Notes: generated from the letters alone by a model not told the origin. A DNA stretch of 64,000 nucleotides from Xylanibacter brevis ATCC 19188 (GCF_000621725.1 NZ_KK211333.1:191079-255078); one strand, 5' to 3'; positions 29,690-39,967 are shown, numbered from the stretch's first letter. A program made the numbers and translations.

Positions 29690-31780
29690 ATGAAGAAAAC
29701 TACTATTTGCCTCTTGCTAGGGGCTGTGATGACGATGTCTGTTCATGCCCAGTCGTGGACGGCTGATAATGGGAATGGAACATTTACAAATCCGCTGTTC
29801 TACGATGAGTTCAGCGACCCAGATATTTTGCGTGTTGGTGATGATTACTATTTAGCCGGTACAACAATGCACGCAGTGCCTGGACTTGTCATCCTGCACT
29901 CAAAGGATTTGGTGAACTGGGAAAATATATCGTACTGTTTCGATCGCTTTGATTTTGACGATGATGCATTCTCATTAAAAAACCATAAAGAGATTTATGG
30001 TCAGGGTATTTGGGCTCCTTGTATCCGCTATGCCAATGGTCAGTTTTATGTTTTCTCAAACGTTAATGGCAAGGGCTTGCAATGCTACACGGCTAAGGAT
30101 ATACGTGGCCCATGGACGCATCATAATATGAAAGGCAACATCTACGACCTTGGTGTACTGTTCGATGATGATGGAAAGGTTTATGCTATCCATGGATATG
30201 GAATGGTGAAATGTACAGAATTGAAACCCGATATGAGTGGGCCTGTAGAGGGAACCGAGCGCGTTATTATTCCTGAAGGTAATGGCGTGGGTGAAGGGCA
30301 TCATATGTATAAGATTGATGGAATGTATTATCTCATCTCTACCGACTACAAACCCAATGGACGCACCCTTTGCTCGCGTTCAAAGAGTATTTGGGGCCCC
30401 TATGAGACACGTGTCATTACGGCCGATGAGACCTATGGTTATCATGCTGCCTCGCTCACGCAAGTACCAGGTGGTGAGAAATATCGTATAGGTCATGATG
30501 GTACAAAGTTTAAGTTGGGACCTGTGGATCAAAATGCTACTGCCTGTTCCAATGCTCATCAGGGTGGCATCGTACAGGCTGCAGATGGCTCGTGGTGGGC
30601 ACTGTTTATGCAAGACTTTCACTCGATAGGTCGCACCGTTTGCCTGATGCCTATGACATGGAAGGATGGGTGGCCAATGGTAGGCTTGGAGGGTAACTTA
30701 GGACGTGCACCTCGCACGTGGTTCAAGCCTGGTACTCGCTCCGAGGTGTCCACGAAGGTTTGCGCTCCCTATGATAGAAACGAGAATTTTAATGGCAAGA
30801 CATTAGGACGTGTGTGGCAGTGGAACCACAATCCAGACGATAGTAAATGGCAGTTGAAGAACGGCCGTCTGCGCTTACAGTCGATGCCCGCAGAACAACT
30901 GATGTGGGCGCGCAATACGCTGACACAGCGCGTCATTGGGCCTAAGTCCGTGACTACCGTAGAACTGTTTGTAAAGGGAATGAAAGAAGGAGATGTTTGT
31001 GGTCTTGGAAATATCAATGTGCCTTGCTCGTGGATTGGCGTGGTGAAGGAGAATGGAAAAATGATTCTGCGCTGTTTTGAGCAGTTGACCAACGATACTG
31101 TAGATAAAGTTGTTTCATTGCCTCAGGAAAAAATATGGTTGCGTTGCAATGGTGAGTATGACGATGATAGGGCACAGTATGCTTATAGTGTGGATGGACT
31201 TCATTTCCAGACCCTTGGTCGTGTGATGCCCCTCAGCTATCAGCTCATCTCTTTTCAGGGATCACGTCATGCCCTCTTTGCTTTCAATAAAGATGGGAAG
31301 AATGGTGGCTATGCAGAGTTTGATAACTTTACTGTAGAGGAGCCTTGTGCTGACCGTAGTGAGAATATTCCTTTTGGTAAGACGTTTCGTATTATCAACA
31401 AGTCTACGGGGCTTCCTGCCATTTGCACACCTCACGGCGTTCTCTATGATACCCGTGTGAGCGACAAGAGTCTAAACACGCGGTTTCGCCTTGTTGATAA
31501 GGGGCAAGGTCAGGTGTTGTTGCAGTGCGTGGATGGCCGATATGTCAAGGTCTATGGCGAGGGCCTACCTGGTGATGTGCGCTTCACGCATTATGCAGAT
31601 GATGCAGAAATGTTCCTTTGGCAAGATTACCTGAATGGCGACTTTATGCTGTTTTCTGTGCGCAATCATCAGTATATAGGCAAGAGTCCTACTACAGGTA
31701 GTCCTTATAGTATGGATTATAAAGGTGCAGATCCAGCTCGCAAGAATGGGGCTGTGTTGCACTGGGAAATAGTGGAATAA
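29690..31780 (+). CDS. Secreted GH43 glycoside hydrolase with beta-trefoil tail
   Basis: A 696-residue secreted enzyme with a signal peptide ending at SVHAQ (about 21). The five-bladed propeller of GH43 begins at FSDPDILRVGDDYYLAGT, with likely base D43. DLGVLFDDDGKVYAIHGYG holds the pKa-setting Asp and GEGHHMYKIDGMYYL the acid Glu. A beta-sandwich module follows (about 360-550). The last 130 residues (KTFRIINKSTG...GRYVKVYGEG) resemble a fascin-like beta-trefoil. Beta-xylosidase or arabinofuranosidase activity is likely but not resolvable here. It sits alone, without SusC/D genes. Confidence 0.88.
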   Translation: MKKTTICLLLGAVMTMSVHAQSWTADNGNGTFTNPLFYDEFSDPDILRVGDDYYLAGTTMHAVPGLVILHSKDLVNWENISYCFDRFDFDDDAFSLKNHKEIYGQGIWAPCIRYANGQFYVFSNVNGKGLQCYTAKDIRGPWTHHNMKGNIYDLGVLFDDDGKVYAIHGYGMVKCTELKPDMSGPVEGTERVIIPEGNGVGEGHHMYKIDGMYYLISTDYKPNGRTLCSRSKSIWGPYETRVITADETYGYHAASLTQVPGGEKYRIGHDGTKFKLGPVDQNATACSNAHQGGIVQAADGSWWALFMQDFHSIGRTVCLMPMTWKDGWPMVGLEGNLGRAPRTWFKPGTRSEVSTKVCAPYDRNENFNGKTLGRVWQWNHNPDDSKWQLKNGRLRLQSMPAEQLMWARNTLTQRVIGPKSVTTVELFVKGMKEGDVCGLGNINVPCSWIGVVKENGKMILRCFEQLTNDTVDKVVSLPQEKIWLRCNGEYDDDRAQYAYSVDGLHFQTLGRVMPLSYQLISFQGSRHALFAFNKDGKNGGYAEFDNFTVEEPCADRSENIPFGKTFRIINKSTGLPAICTPHGVLYDTRVSDKSLNTRFRLVDKGQGQVLLQCVDGRYVKVYGEGLPGDVRFTHYADDAEMFLWQDYLNGDFMLFSVRNHQYIGKSPTTGSPYSMDYKGADPARKNGAVLHWEIVE

Positions 31781-31781
31781 A

Positions 31782-33746
31782 ATGATTTCTGTTGAGAATT
31801 TAAAAGTAGAATTTGGCGTCAAGCCATTGTTTTCAGATGTAAGTTTTGTGGTCAACGATCGCGACCGCATTGCCTTGGTGGGTAAGAATGGCGCAGGTAA
31901 ATCGACCATGTTGAAAATGCTGTGTGGGCTGGAACATCCCACGGCAGGACAGGTTAGTGTACCTACAGATACTACCATTGGATATCTGCCTCAGGTCATG
32001 GTGCTTCAGGATAATACGACTGTTAGGGAAGAGGCTCAGAAAGCCTTTGCCGACATTCAGAAAATAGCAGCTCGTATAGAACGTATGGAAAAACAACTCA
32101 ACGAACGCACTGATTATGAGAGCGAAGAATACATGGCGCTCGTTGAGAAATTTTCCAGTGAACATGAGCGCTATCAAATGTTGGGGGCCGAGGGATACGA
32201 GGCTGAGATAGAACGAACGCTGATGGGACTTGGCTTTGAGCGTTCGGATTTAGATCGTCCTACGCGTGAGTTCTCGGGTGGTTGGCGAATGCGTATAGAA
32301 TTGGCCAAGATACTGCTTCGACGTCCTGATGTGTTGTTGCTTGATGAGCCAACTAACCATCTGGATATTAATTCTATCCAGTGGCTGGAACAATTCCTCA
32401 CTCAGTCGTCGAGTGCAGTTGTGCTGGTTAGTCACGACCGTGCCTTTATTAACAATGTAACAAACCGTACGCTAGAGATTTCTTGTGGTAAAGTAGTAGA
32501 TTATCGTGTAAAGTATAACGAGTACGTCACGCTGCGCAAGGAACGTCGTGAACAGCAGATGCGTGCCTACGAAAACCAACAGAAGGAAATCAGTGAAATG
32601 AAAGCCTTCATTGAGCGTTTCCGTTACCAGGCAACTAAAGCTGTACAGGTGCAGCAGAAGGTGAAACAGCTAGAAAAAATAGTCCCTATTGAGATAGATG
32701 AGGTCGATAATTCGGCCTTACACTTGAAGTTCCCCCCCTGCCTACGCAGTGGTGACTATCCCGTCATTTGTGAGGACGTAAAGAAAGCATATGACCACGT
32801 GGTCTTTGACCATGTTAATCTCACAATAAAACGTGGGGAAAAGGTGGCTTTTGTAGGTAAGAACGGAGAAGGTAAATCAACGCTTGTGAAATGTATCATG
32901 GGCGAGATTCCCTTTGAAGGAAACTTGAAGGTGGGGCATAATGTGCAAATCGGTTATTTTGCTCAGAACCAAGCACAGTTACTGGATGAATCGTTGACGG
33001 TGTTCCAGACCATTGATTATGTGGCTAAGGGTGAAGTTCGTCTCAAGATTAACGATATACTGGGCGCCTTCATGTTTGGTGGTGAGGCTAGTGATAAGCG
33101 CGTAAAGGTGTTGAGTGGTGGTGAGCGTAGTCGACTAGCTATGATTCGCCTCTTACTTGAACCTGTCAATCTGCTTATTCTTGATGAGCCTACCAACCAC
33201 TTGGATATGGCCTCAAAAGATGTTTTGAAAGAAGCAATCAAGGCATTTGATGGTACGGCTATTGTGGTTAGTCACGATAGAGAGTTCCTAGATGGCTTAG
33301 TGGATAAGGTCTATGAGTTTGGCGGTGGTAAGGTGCGTGAACACTTGGGCGGTATTTATGATTTCTTGCGATCAAAGGATCTTCAGACAGAGGCAAAGGG
33401 CGACACAATAGACGCTTATTTTGAAAAAGGAAAGAAAACTAAGGAAACAGCGAAGACCACCGAGATTCCATCGACAACGGTAAAGTCCGTTTCGTATGCA
33501 GCACATAAGGAACTGCAAAAACAATTAAAGAAAGCCGAACGTGCCGTGGAAGATAGCGAAAAGAAAATCAGTAAGTTTGAGCAGCGCCTAAAGGAATTAG
33601 ATACTCTTTTGTGTGATCCCAAGAACGCCGCCGATATGACTCTAGTTACGGAATATACCGATATTAAGAAAGGATTGGACGAAGAGGTGGAGCGCTGGGA
33701 AAGACTCTCTGAAGAACTAGAACAATTACAAGCTAATCAATCATAA
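31782..33746 (+). CDS. ABC-F family ATPase
   Basis: A 654-residue soluble protein with two ABC ATPase domains and no membrane segment. Walker A1 is GKNGAGKST at 34-42 and Walker A2 is GKNGEGKST at about 359-367. Signatures are FSGGWRMRIELAK and LSGGERSRLAMIRL, with LLLDEPTNHLD and LILDEPTNHLDM. The charged linker between domains and the C-terminal coiled coil (from about 575) are as in Uup/EttA-type ribosome-binding ABC-F proteins. An antibiotic-resistance role cannot be claimed from sequence. It begins one base after the GH43 stop. Confidence 0.93.
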   Translation: MISVENLKVEFGVKPLFSDVSFVVNDRDRIALVGKNGAGKSTMLKMLCGLEHPTAGQVSVPTDTTIGYLPQVMVLQDNTTVREEAQKAFADIQKIAARIERMEKQLNERTDYESEEYMALVEKFSSEHERYQMLGAEGYEAEIERTLMGLGFERSDLDRPTREFSGGWRMRIELAKILLRRPDVLLLDEPTNHLDINSIQWLEQFLTQSSSAVVLVSHDRAFINNVTNRTLEISCGKVVDYRVKYNEYVTLRKERREQQMRAYENQQKEISEMKAFIERFRYQATKAVQVQQKVKQLEKIVPIEIDEVDNSALHLKFPPCLRSGDYPVICEDVKKAYDHVVFDHVNLTIKRGEKVAFVGKNGEGKSTLVKCIMGEIPFEGNLKVGHNVQIGYFAQNQAQLLDESLTVFQTIDYVAKGEVRLKINDILGAFMFGGEASDKRVKVLSGGERSRLAMIRLLLEPVNLLILDEPTNHLDMASKDVLKEAIKAFDGTAIVVSHDREFLDGLVDKVYEFGGGKVREHLGGIYDFLRSKDLQTEAKGDTIDAYFEKGKKTKETAKTTEIPSTTVKSVSYAAHKELQKQLKKAERAVEDSEKKISKFEQRLKELDTLLCDPKNAADMTLVTEYTDIKKGLDEEVERWERLSEELEQLQANQS

Positions 33747-33774
33747 AGAGTTATTATTTATATTTTTAAAAAAC

Positions 33775-35814
33775 ATGGAATTTAAAAGTTTATTTACTAT
33801 GATGACATTGACGCTAATGTCAATGACATGTAGCGCACAGGGCTCTCTAAGCTCTGGTATTGATCCCGGGAATATGGATAAGAGTGTGAAACCTGTAGAC
33901 GATTTCTATCAGTATGCATGCGGTGGTTGGATGACTAAGAATCCGCTGCCTGCCGCCTATTCACGATTTGGTTCTTTTGACATGATCGGTGAAGAGAATA
34001 ACAAACGTGTGAATGGTATTCTGGATGAGTTGTTAAAGGGTAATTATAAGAAGGGCTCAATCGAGCAGAAGCTAAGTGATCTGTACAAGTTGGCAATGGA
34101 TGCTGAGCGTCGCAATAAGGAGGGTGTGACACCTGCCATGGCTCTTATTGAACAACTCGAGAAGGCAAAAACCGTGGCTCAACTCTTTCAGGTTCAACTC
34201 TCTATGGCACCTTATGGTGATTCAGAATTTTTCAATGCTTACATAGGCGCTGACGAAAAGAATGCGGCTCAGAATATTCTGCAGCTTTCACAGGGTGGCA
34301 TCTCACTTGGTGATAAGAGCTATTACCTGGAGAATGATGCTGAGACAGTTAAAATTAGAGAGGCTTATAAGAATCATATAACCAGAATGTTCCAACTTTT
34401 TGGCTTTAGTAAGTCTACTGCCAGAAAGAAGATGAACAACGTGATTCGAATTGAGACTGCACTAGCCAAGGTGTCACGTTCAAAGACGGATTTGCGTAAT
34501 CCTCAGTTGAACTATCATAAAATGTCATTAAAAACGTTCAATGAGAATTATCCAAATCTTAAATTAGAAAAAGTGGTAAATGCCAGTGGACTTGATTCTA
34601 AGTATTGTCAGGAACTGGTGGTAGGTCAGCCTGAATTCTTTGCCGGTGTTAATGCCCTGTTGGGAACAATAAAGGCTGCTGAATATCGTGACTATATGGA
34701 GTGGGGGTATATCCTTGCTGCATCAAACTATCTGGACGACAAAACACAGCAGGAGAGCTTTGAGTTCTTCGGAAAGGTGATGTCTGGTCGAAAGGAAGAT
34801 CATCCTTTATGGCGTCGTGCAACCCAGCAGTTGCAGAGTCAGATGGGACAGGCACTGGGTCGTATTTATGTCGAGAAGTACTTCCCCGCTTCGTCTAAAG
34901 AGCGTATGGTTCGTCTGATTAAGAATCTGCAGATTGCCCTTGGTGAGCGTATTGCAGCACAGGATTGGATGAGTGATGCTACCAAGGTGAACGCAATGCT
35001 GAAGCTGAACACGTTCTATGTTAAAGTCGGTTATCCCGATAAGTGGATTGATATGAGTCAACTGACTATCGATCCTGCTAAGTCTTATTTCGATAATATC
35101 TTGGCTTGCCGTAAGTTCTGGAATAGCTACCAGATAGAGCATTCTGCAGGTAAACCAGTTGATCGCGATGACTGGCATATGTTCCCGCAGACAGTTAATG
35201 CCTATTATAATCCCACTACCAATGAGATTTGTTTCCCAGCAGGTATCTTGCAGGGTTGCTTCTTCGATCCTGAAGCTGATGATGCCTTTAACTATGGCGC
35301 CATTGGTGTGGTGATTGGTCATGAGATGACTCACGGATTTGACGATCAGGGTCGCCAATATGATAAAGACGGTAATATGAACGACTGGTGGGCCGAGAAA
35401 GATGGTGATCTCTTTAAGGAGCGTGCCAATCAGTATGCTAATTTCTTTTCTTCAATCAAGGTGCTGCCCGACCTGAATGCCAATGGCCAGTTTACATTGG
35501 GCGAGAACTTAGCTGATCATGGTGGTTTGCAAGTTGCTTATGCAGCATTTAAGAATGCAACCAAGAATAATCCACTTCCTGTGATTGATGGTCTTACACC
35601 AGACCAGCGATTCTTTATAGCTTATGCAGGTGTATGGGCTGGTAATATCACTGAGGCTGAGATCAGAAACCGTACAAAGAATGACCCTCATTCACTGGGT
35701 AGATGGCGCGTGAATGGTGCTTTGAAACACATTGATGCATGGTACGAGGTCTTTGGCGTGAAGCCTGGTGACGCTATGTTTATTCCAAAGGAGCAGCGTT
35801 TGCAACTGTGGTAA
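33775..35814 (+). CDS. pepO: M13 family zinc endopeptidase (neprilysin/PepO-like)
   Basis: A 679-residue secreted metallopeptidase. A signal peptide (about 1-22, ending MTCSAQ) is followed by the M13 start SVKPVDDFYQYACGGWM. The zinc site HEMTH is at 516-520 (GVVIGHEMTHGFDDQGRQYD), the third ligand Glu lies in GENLADHGGLQVAYAAF, and the substrate motif is NAYYNPTTNEICFPAGIL. The C-terminal end (PGDAMFIPKEQRLQLW) diverges a little from the usual CRVW. It is probably periplasmic or lipid-linked at the envelope. Last gene before a strong hairpin terminator. Confidence 0.94.
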   Translation: MEFKSLFTMMTLTLMSMTCSAQGSLSSGIDPGNMDKSVKPVDDFYQYACGGWMTKNPLPAAYSRFGSFDMIGEENNKRVNGILDELLKGNYKKGSIEQKLSDLYKLAMDAERRNKEGVTPAMALIEQLEKAKTVAQLFQVQLSMAPYGDSEFFNAYIGADEKNAAQNILQLSQGGISLGDKSYYLENDAETVKIREAYKNHITRMFQLFGFSKSTARKKMNNVIRIETALAKVSRSKTDLRNPQLNYHKMSLKTFNENYPNLKLEKVVNASGLDSKYCQELVVGQPEFFAGVNALLGTIKAAEYRDYMEWGYILAASNYLDDKTQQESFEFFGKVMSGRKEDHPLWRRATQQLQSQMGQALGRIYVEKYFPASSKERMVRLIKNLQIALGERIAAQDWMSDATKVNAMLKLNTFYVKVGYPDKWIDMSQLTIDPAKSYFDNILACRKFWNSYQIEHSAGKPVDRDDWHMFPQTVNAYYNPTTNEICFPAGILQGCFFDPEADDAFNYGAIGVVIGHEMTHGFDDQGRQYDKDGNMNDWWAEKDGDLFKERANQYANFFSSIKVLPDLNANGQFTLGENLADHGGLQVAYAAFKNATKNNPLPVIDGLTPDQRFFIAYAGVWAGNITEAEIRNRTKNDPHSLGRWRVNGALKHIDAWYEVFGVKPGDAMFIPKEQRLQLW

Positions 35815-35832
35815 TTAGAAACTTAAATTAAG

Positions 35833-35883
35833 TAAAGTCCTTAAACTTTGAATTTTTTTGAAAGTTTAAGGACTTTATTTTTG
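35833..35883 (+). terminator. strong terminator after the M13 peptidase gene
   Basis: A perfect 17-base stem (TAAAGTCCTTAAACTTT with AAAGTTTAAGGACTTTA) and an 11-base loop, followed by TTTTTG. Confidence 0.88.
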
Positions 35884-35911
35884 GTAATATAAAATATACT
35901 ACGTATCTTTG
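35880..35911 (+). promoter_or_regulatory. Bacteroidota-type promoter for the kinase/AAA/FHA operon
   Basis: TTTG (35880-35883), 20-base spacer, TATCTTTG (35904-35911), 29 bases before the first ATG. The -33 box is the end of the terminator T-run. Confidence 0.8.
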
Positions 35912-35940
35912 CAGAAGATTTTAACTAAGATACAAAAACC

Positions 35941-36852
35941 ATGATTACAAACGATCAGACGCAAGGTGGTGAAAGACCCATGCGTGAACAATCTATGAGT
36001 TGGGAAACGTCTGGTGGTATGCAAATGCAGCAGAATACCATTCAGGGTGTTCCTTGTCCAAAATGTGGAACCATAAACGAGCCCGATGCTATGTATTGCG
36101 CTTCGTGCGGAGCACTGATGCGCATGGATATCTGTCCAAACTGTGGCGCACAGATTGATCCCGAAGCAGACTATTGTGAGGCGTGTCATCACTATATACG
36201 TACCGATGTGTGTTCCTTCTGTGGCGCACACCTTTCTGAGTTTGAGGGCTATTGTCCTGAGTGCGGTTCGCCAAGAGGCGGTATCGTATGTCCTACTTGC
36301 CATACGATGAACGATTTCGCATTTTGCAAACAGTGTGGAATGCCACTTACGGAAGAGGCTCGTCAACTTGTCGCCCAATTAAAAGATATCCCAGAATATA
36401 AAGAGTTAATGTCGTTGGCTCGTGAATATAGCGAATTGGAAATGAGGTTGCCATATAACACTGAGCGTGACGCTTTGCGTGATAAGGAGTGCCAGGAATT
36501 GCGTGATAGAATATTGCGCTTGCTGGCGCAAGACGATGGTATCCAAAATCCAGTTATACCCGAGCCTAAAAATCAGCGCATGAGTAAAGAGGAGCTGACT
36601 GCGATGAAGCGTCGTAAGCTTGAACAGATTGCCGAGATGCTTGACCAAATGTCGATCCCTCCCCAGCAATCACCTGCTAAAGTGCGCAATTTCGCTATGG
36701 CGCAGAAACCCTCGGGTGTACGTTTGGCATGGCGCTGCAATTATAAGAATGCCATGCACTCAAGTCCTTGTGGATGCGCAAAGCCTCAGATGGGCGGTAA
36801 GTGGATTGTATTGGGACACAATTCTAAGCAGGAAATCAAAGACGACAAATGA
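35941..36852 (+). CDS. Multi-zinc-ribbon protein (first gene of phospho-signalling operon)
   Basis: A 303-residue soluble protein. Residues 35-140 carry four consecutive CxxC...CxxC ribbons: CPKCG/CASCG, CPNCG/CEACH, CSFCG/CPECG and CPTCH/CKQCG. A charged helical middle follows (about 140-245). The C-terminal module has the Cys pattern RCNYKN...SSPCGCAKP and ends IVLGHNSKQEIKDDK. No catalytic domain is visible. Its stop overlaps the kinase start as ATGA. Zinc ribbons recur in the AAA and FHA proteins of this operon, suggesting a shared binding surface. It is probably an adaptor or kinase substrate (inference). Confidence 0.8.
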   Translation: MITNDQTQGGERPMREQSMSWETSGGMQMQQNTIQGVPCPKCGTINEPDAMYCASCGALMRMDICPNCGAQIDPEADYCEACHHYIRTDVCSFCGAHLSEFEGYCPECGSPRGGIVCPTCHTMNDFAFCKQCGMPLTEEARQLVAQLKDIPEYKELMSLAREYSELEMRLPYNTERDALRDKECQELRDRILRLLAQDDGIQNPVIPEPKNQRMSKEELTAMKRRKLEQIAEMLDQMSIPPQQSPAKVRNFAMAQKPSGVRLAWRCNYKNAMHSSPCGCAKPQMGGKWIVLGHNSKQEIKDDK

Positions 36853-39800
36853 TGACAGACAATCAGTGGGATAAAACAACCCGAATGATCGATAATACAG
36901 CAAGTGCGAGCAATGATGCCGACTATGCTGGAGATAGAACCTTAAAAGCGCCGTCATCCATGATGGCGGCAGCTCAGAGTAATGACGAGCCAGACTACGA
37001 AAGTACGAGACGCTCGGACATGTCGTTTGCACCTCAGGAATCCGAAGAGTCGCTTGCTGGACATGTGTTCATGTTGAAAGGCGAGGGCTATCGCGAGGTG
37101 AAGTGCTTGAGCGATAACTCAGGTGAGGCTCAGGTGTTTCTGGTTGAGAAAGACGGCAAAGAGTTTGTGCTGAAGGTCTATTATCCAAATTTTGATGTTG
37201 ATAAGAAATTGCTGCAGACCATTCGCTCATTTCATTTTGAGATGATTGTTCGGCTCTTTGACTATGGTAAGACCTATGTTGAAGGTAAAAACCGAAATTA
37301 TGAGTTGATGGAGTATCTGCGTGGCGGCACACTGAAAGACCTTCGTATAGAGGGTAATTTTAATCGTTTCCGTCGTCTCGTATTGCAGGCTGCAGGTGCT
37401 TTGGCCTATTGTCATAAGAATAATATACTGCACAAAGATATTAAGCCCACTAACTTCTTTTTCCGTGATGAGTCTCAGCAGGAACTTGTGTTGGGTGACT
37501 TTGGTATCTCTTCATTGCAGACCAACGGCAGCAATACGTTTCGCACAACCCAGGCACGTACGCCAATTTACGCTGCACCAGAGATGTATACAGACGTGAT
37601 AGACGGTGAAGTGGAGATTACTCCTGCTGCCGATTTCTATTCGTTGGGTATGACACTCTTTGCTGCTTGGCTCGGTGAGAACCCTATGAGTTCTAATGAG
37701 CGACTGATGATGCGCCAGAAGAATGAAGGACGTCTGCCGCGTATGGACGAGCTACCTGATCAGGTCAAGAAGTTGATTCAAGGTCTAACGTCTGTCAACA
37801 AGATGACACGCTGGGGATACGATGAGGTGGAGCGATGGTTCCTAGGCGAGGATGTAGCAGTGGACATCTCTTCTCCTTTCTTGCGCTATAAGAGCTTTAT
37901 CGTTGATCCTGACCGCAACTTGGTGGCTGAGAATGTACATGAGTTGGTGCCAATGTTGCTGGAGAACGAACAACTTGGTAAAAACTATCTCTATAATGGG
38001 CGTATCGTGCAATGGCTCGAGGCATGCGGAAATACCAAGTTGTCGGCAGTAGTCAATGAGATAGTGACTCAGCGTTATCCCACTGATCAGCGTGCTGGAC
38101 TTTATGCTTCGGCTTTTACCATGGACTCATCACAGCCTTACCGCGATATAAAGGGTGTTGCATGTGAGGATGTGCATAGCGTGGCTTTGTCGCTGTTATC
38201 TCATCGTGAGGAGTATTCTTTGATTTTGAAGAATGCAAATGATCCAGTGTTCATTTGGTTGGAGTCGCGTACGAAATGTCATGTGGACCGCTTGCGCTCT
38301 TATTTCAATGAGGATTGTGAGCCGCGCATTTCGTTGATGCGACTCGTTCTGGAGATTGATCCTGATATTCCATTCCTGACCCATCGGTCAACACTTAATA
38401 TACAAGATATTGTTCAATACTTTGGCAATGCCGAACCAACTGAAGACGAGTGGCACTCGCTTTGCGACGGTCGATTGCTTTCATGGCTTTATGTTCATGA
38501 GGACATGGTTAAGTGTGACAATGTCATGAAAATGACAGCGGGTAAAGAATTCTCAATGGATTTGGCCTATAAGGTACTATACAGCGCTGATCGTACTGCA
38601 GCCTATGACCTGCGTGAGGCTCAGACGCCACAAGCTGTAGGTGATATACTGGCCAATCAGTTGAAACAATTGGAACATGTATCTGCAGATGAACTAGCTA
38701 ACCAAATGTCAGCTTTTTCTAATACAGAAGATGGACGATTCTATTTCTTTGCAGAGATTCATGGATGGTATGACCTGCTCAACGAGGCTAAGCGTTGTTT
38801 TGACATGAACTCGGAAGAAAACCGTGAACGTTTAGGTGCTTACGACCTTCGCACTGCGCTGTACCGCTTCTGCCGTTCGTTAGGAGTTATTCCAACCTAT
38901 CTGCTACCAAATGGAACTCTGTTGTCCGATGGAAAACAGTTGGATGCGAACCAAGTACCACAGATGCGCACCGAGATACGTAATGGAGCCTTGTCTCAGT
39001 GGCTGTCGGTGTTCTTCCACGAAGATCCTACTCGCGACTTCCAGGAAGAGTATAGCTATGAGCGTGAACTGGAGGCTTGGTTGATGGCAATAGGAAGCAT
39101 CGATCCACAACAGTTCCATTATCGCCGTTTTGCAAAGGCTCGTGAAGATACTAAGGCTCGTATAGCAGAAGTGCGTCGTGAATGGAATGGTGCTCAATCA
39201 CGCGAGAAGACGTTCATGGCCATTTATTATATTGTTTGTTTTATATGGGTTGTCATGGTTTTGTTTGTTGGTTTCTCGAACAAAGACTATGTGATGGCTC
39301 ATCCTTATGTTACGATAGGATTACCCGTAGGCGGTATGACGGCTATTATAGTGGCTACGCGTTCCTATTTTAATGGTTATGGCTCAACGATTGCAGCCTT
39401 GTGGGGCATCGTAGGAGCTTTGACCGTGCTTATACCTATTTATACATTAAGATTCGTATATACATCATTCCCTCAGCTTTTCACTGTTGCAGTGTTACTG
39501 TTGACGGCTGGATATATGGTGGTGTGTCATTACACAGATTTCCGCAAGGCACAACAGACTGACGCGAAGTTTGTGAACGACGTTTTGAAGCATGAAGATT
39601 TAAAGTCGGTGCTGATAGACCCACTTTACTATACCTTCAAAACACGATCCCATCGTTATAAAGGTTCAAAGTTTGGTTTGTTGGATAATGTGGCTGATCA
39701 GGTACACTCACTATCGGGTGAGACTGTGTTGCATTATATCCAATGGGCCATCATGATTCTTTTGTTGGTGGGTGAGTTTGTATTGTATAGTCCCTCGCTG

Positions 39801-39965
39801 ATGAATATGAAGAATCCGGACCTTGGTAAAGGGTATATCAGCAATTTTGAGAATGTTGTTGGTACAGGCGACTTTAAAACAAAGTCAGAATCTGAAGAAG
39901 TACAACAACAAGAAGGGGAGGTTACAGAGAATAATGAATTATCAGAAAGCGAAGGAAACGAATAA
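36849..39965 (+). CDS. Membrane Ser/Thr protein kinase
   Basis: A 1038-residue protein. The kinase domain spans about 75-340, with ATP Lys K109 (FVLKVYYPN), alpha-C Glu near E131, catalytic loop HKDIKPTN (H195-D197, Lys for the usual Arg), DFG at 217-219, APE at 243-245 and D262. A long helical region without a recognised domain (about 350-780) precedes three or four membrane helices between about 790 and 900. Another helix lies at about 970-990 (WAIMILLLVGEFVLY), then an acidic tail. Active-site residues are complete apart from the non-RD feature. Translationally coupled to the zinc-ribbon gene. Confidence 0.9.
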   Translation: MMTDNQWDKTTRMIDNTASASNDADYAGDRTLKAPSSMMAAAQSNDEPDYESTRRSDMSFAPQESEESLAGHVFMLKGEGYREVKCLSDNSGEAQVFLVEKDGKEFVLKVYYPNFDVDKKLLQTIRSFHFEMIVRLFDYGKTYVEGKNRNYELMEYLRGGTLKDLRIEGNFNRFRRLVLQAAGALAYCHKNNILHKDIKPTNFFFRDESQQELVLGDFGISSLQTNGSNTFRTTQARTPIYAAPEMYTDVIDGEVEITPAADFYSLGMTLFAAWLGENPMSSNERLMMRQKNEGRLPRMDELPDQVKKLIQGLTSVNKMTRWGYDEVERWFLGEDVAVDISSPFLRYKSFIVDPDRNLVAENVHELVPMLLENEQLGKNYLYNGRIVQWLEACGNTKLSAVVNEIVTQRYPTDQRAGLYASAFTMDSSQPYRDIKGVACEDVHSVALSLLSHREEYSLILKNANDPVFIWLESRTKCHVDRLRSYFNEDCEPRISLMRLVLEIDPDIPFLTHRSTLNIQDIVQYFGNAEPTEDEWHSLCDGRLLSWLYVHEDMVKCDNVMKMTAGKEFSMDLAYKVLYSADRTAAYDLREAQTPQAVGDILANQLKQLEHVSADELANQMSAFSNTEDGRFYFFAEIHGWYDLLNEAKRCFDMNSEENRERLGAYDLRTALYRFCRSLGVIPTYLLPNGTLLSDGKQLDANQVPQMRTEIRNGALSQWLSVFFHEDPTRDFQEEYSYERELEAWLMAIGSIDPQQFHYRRFAKAREDTKARIAEVRREWNGAQSREKTFMAIYYIVCFIWVVMVLFVGFSNKDYVMAHPYVTIGLPVGGMTAIIVATRSYFNGYGSTIAALWGIVGALTVLIPIYTLRFVYTSFPQLFTVAVLLLTAGYMVVCHYTDFRKAQQTDAKFVNDVLKHEDLKSVLIDPLYYTFKTRSHRYKGSKFGLLDNVADQVHSLSGETVLHYIQWAIMILLLVGEFVLYSPSLMNMKNPDLGKGYISNFENVVGTGDFKTKSESEEVQQQEGEVTENNELSESEGNE

Positions 39966-39967
39966 CT

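Noticed and set aside
29690..35814. Polysaccharide utilisation locus around the GH43 gene
   Set aside because: No SusC, SusD, hybrid two-component or second glycoside hydrolase gene is adjacent; the neighbours are ligA, an ABC-F protein and a peptidase.
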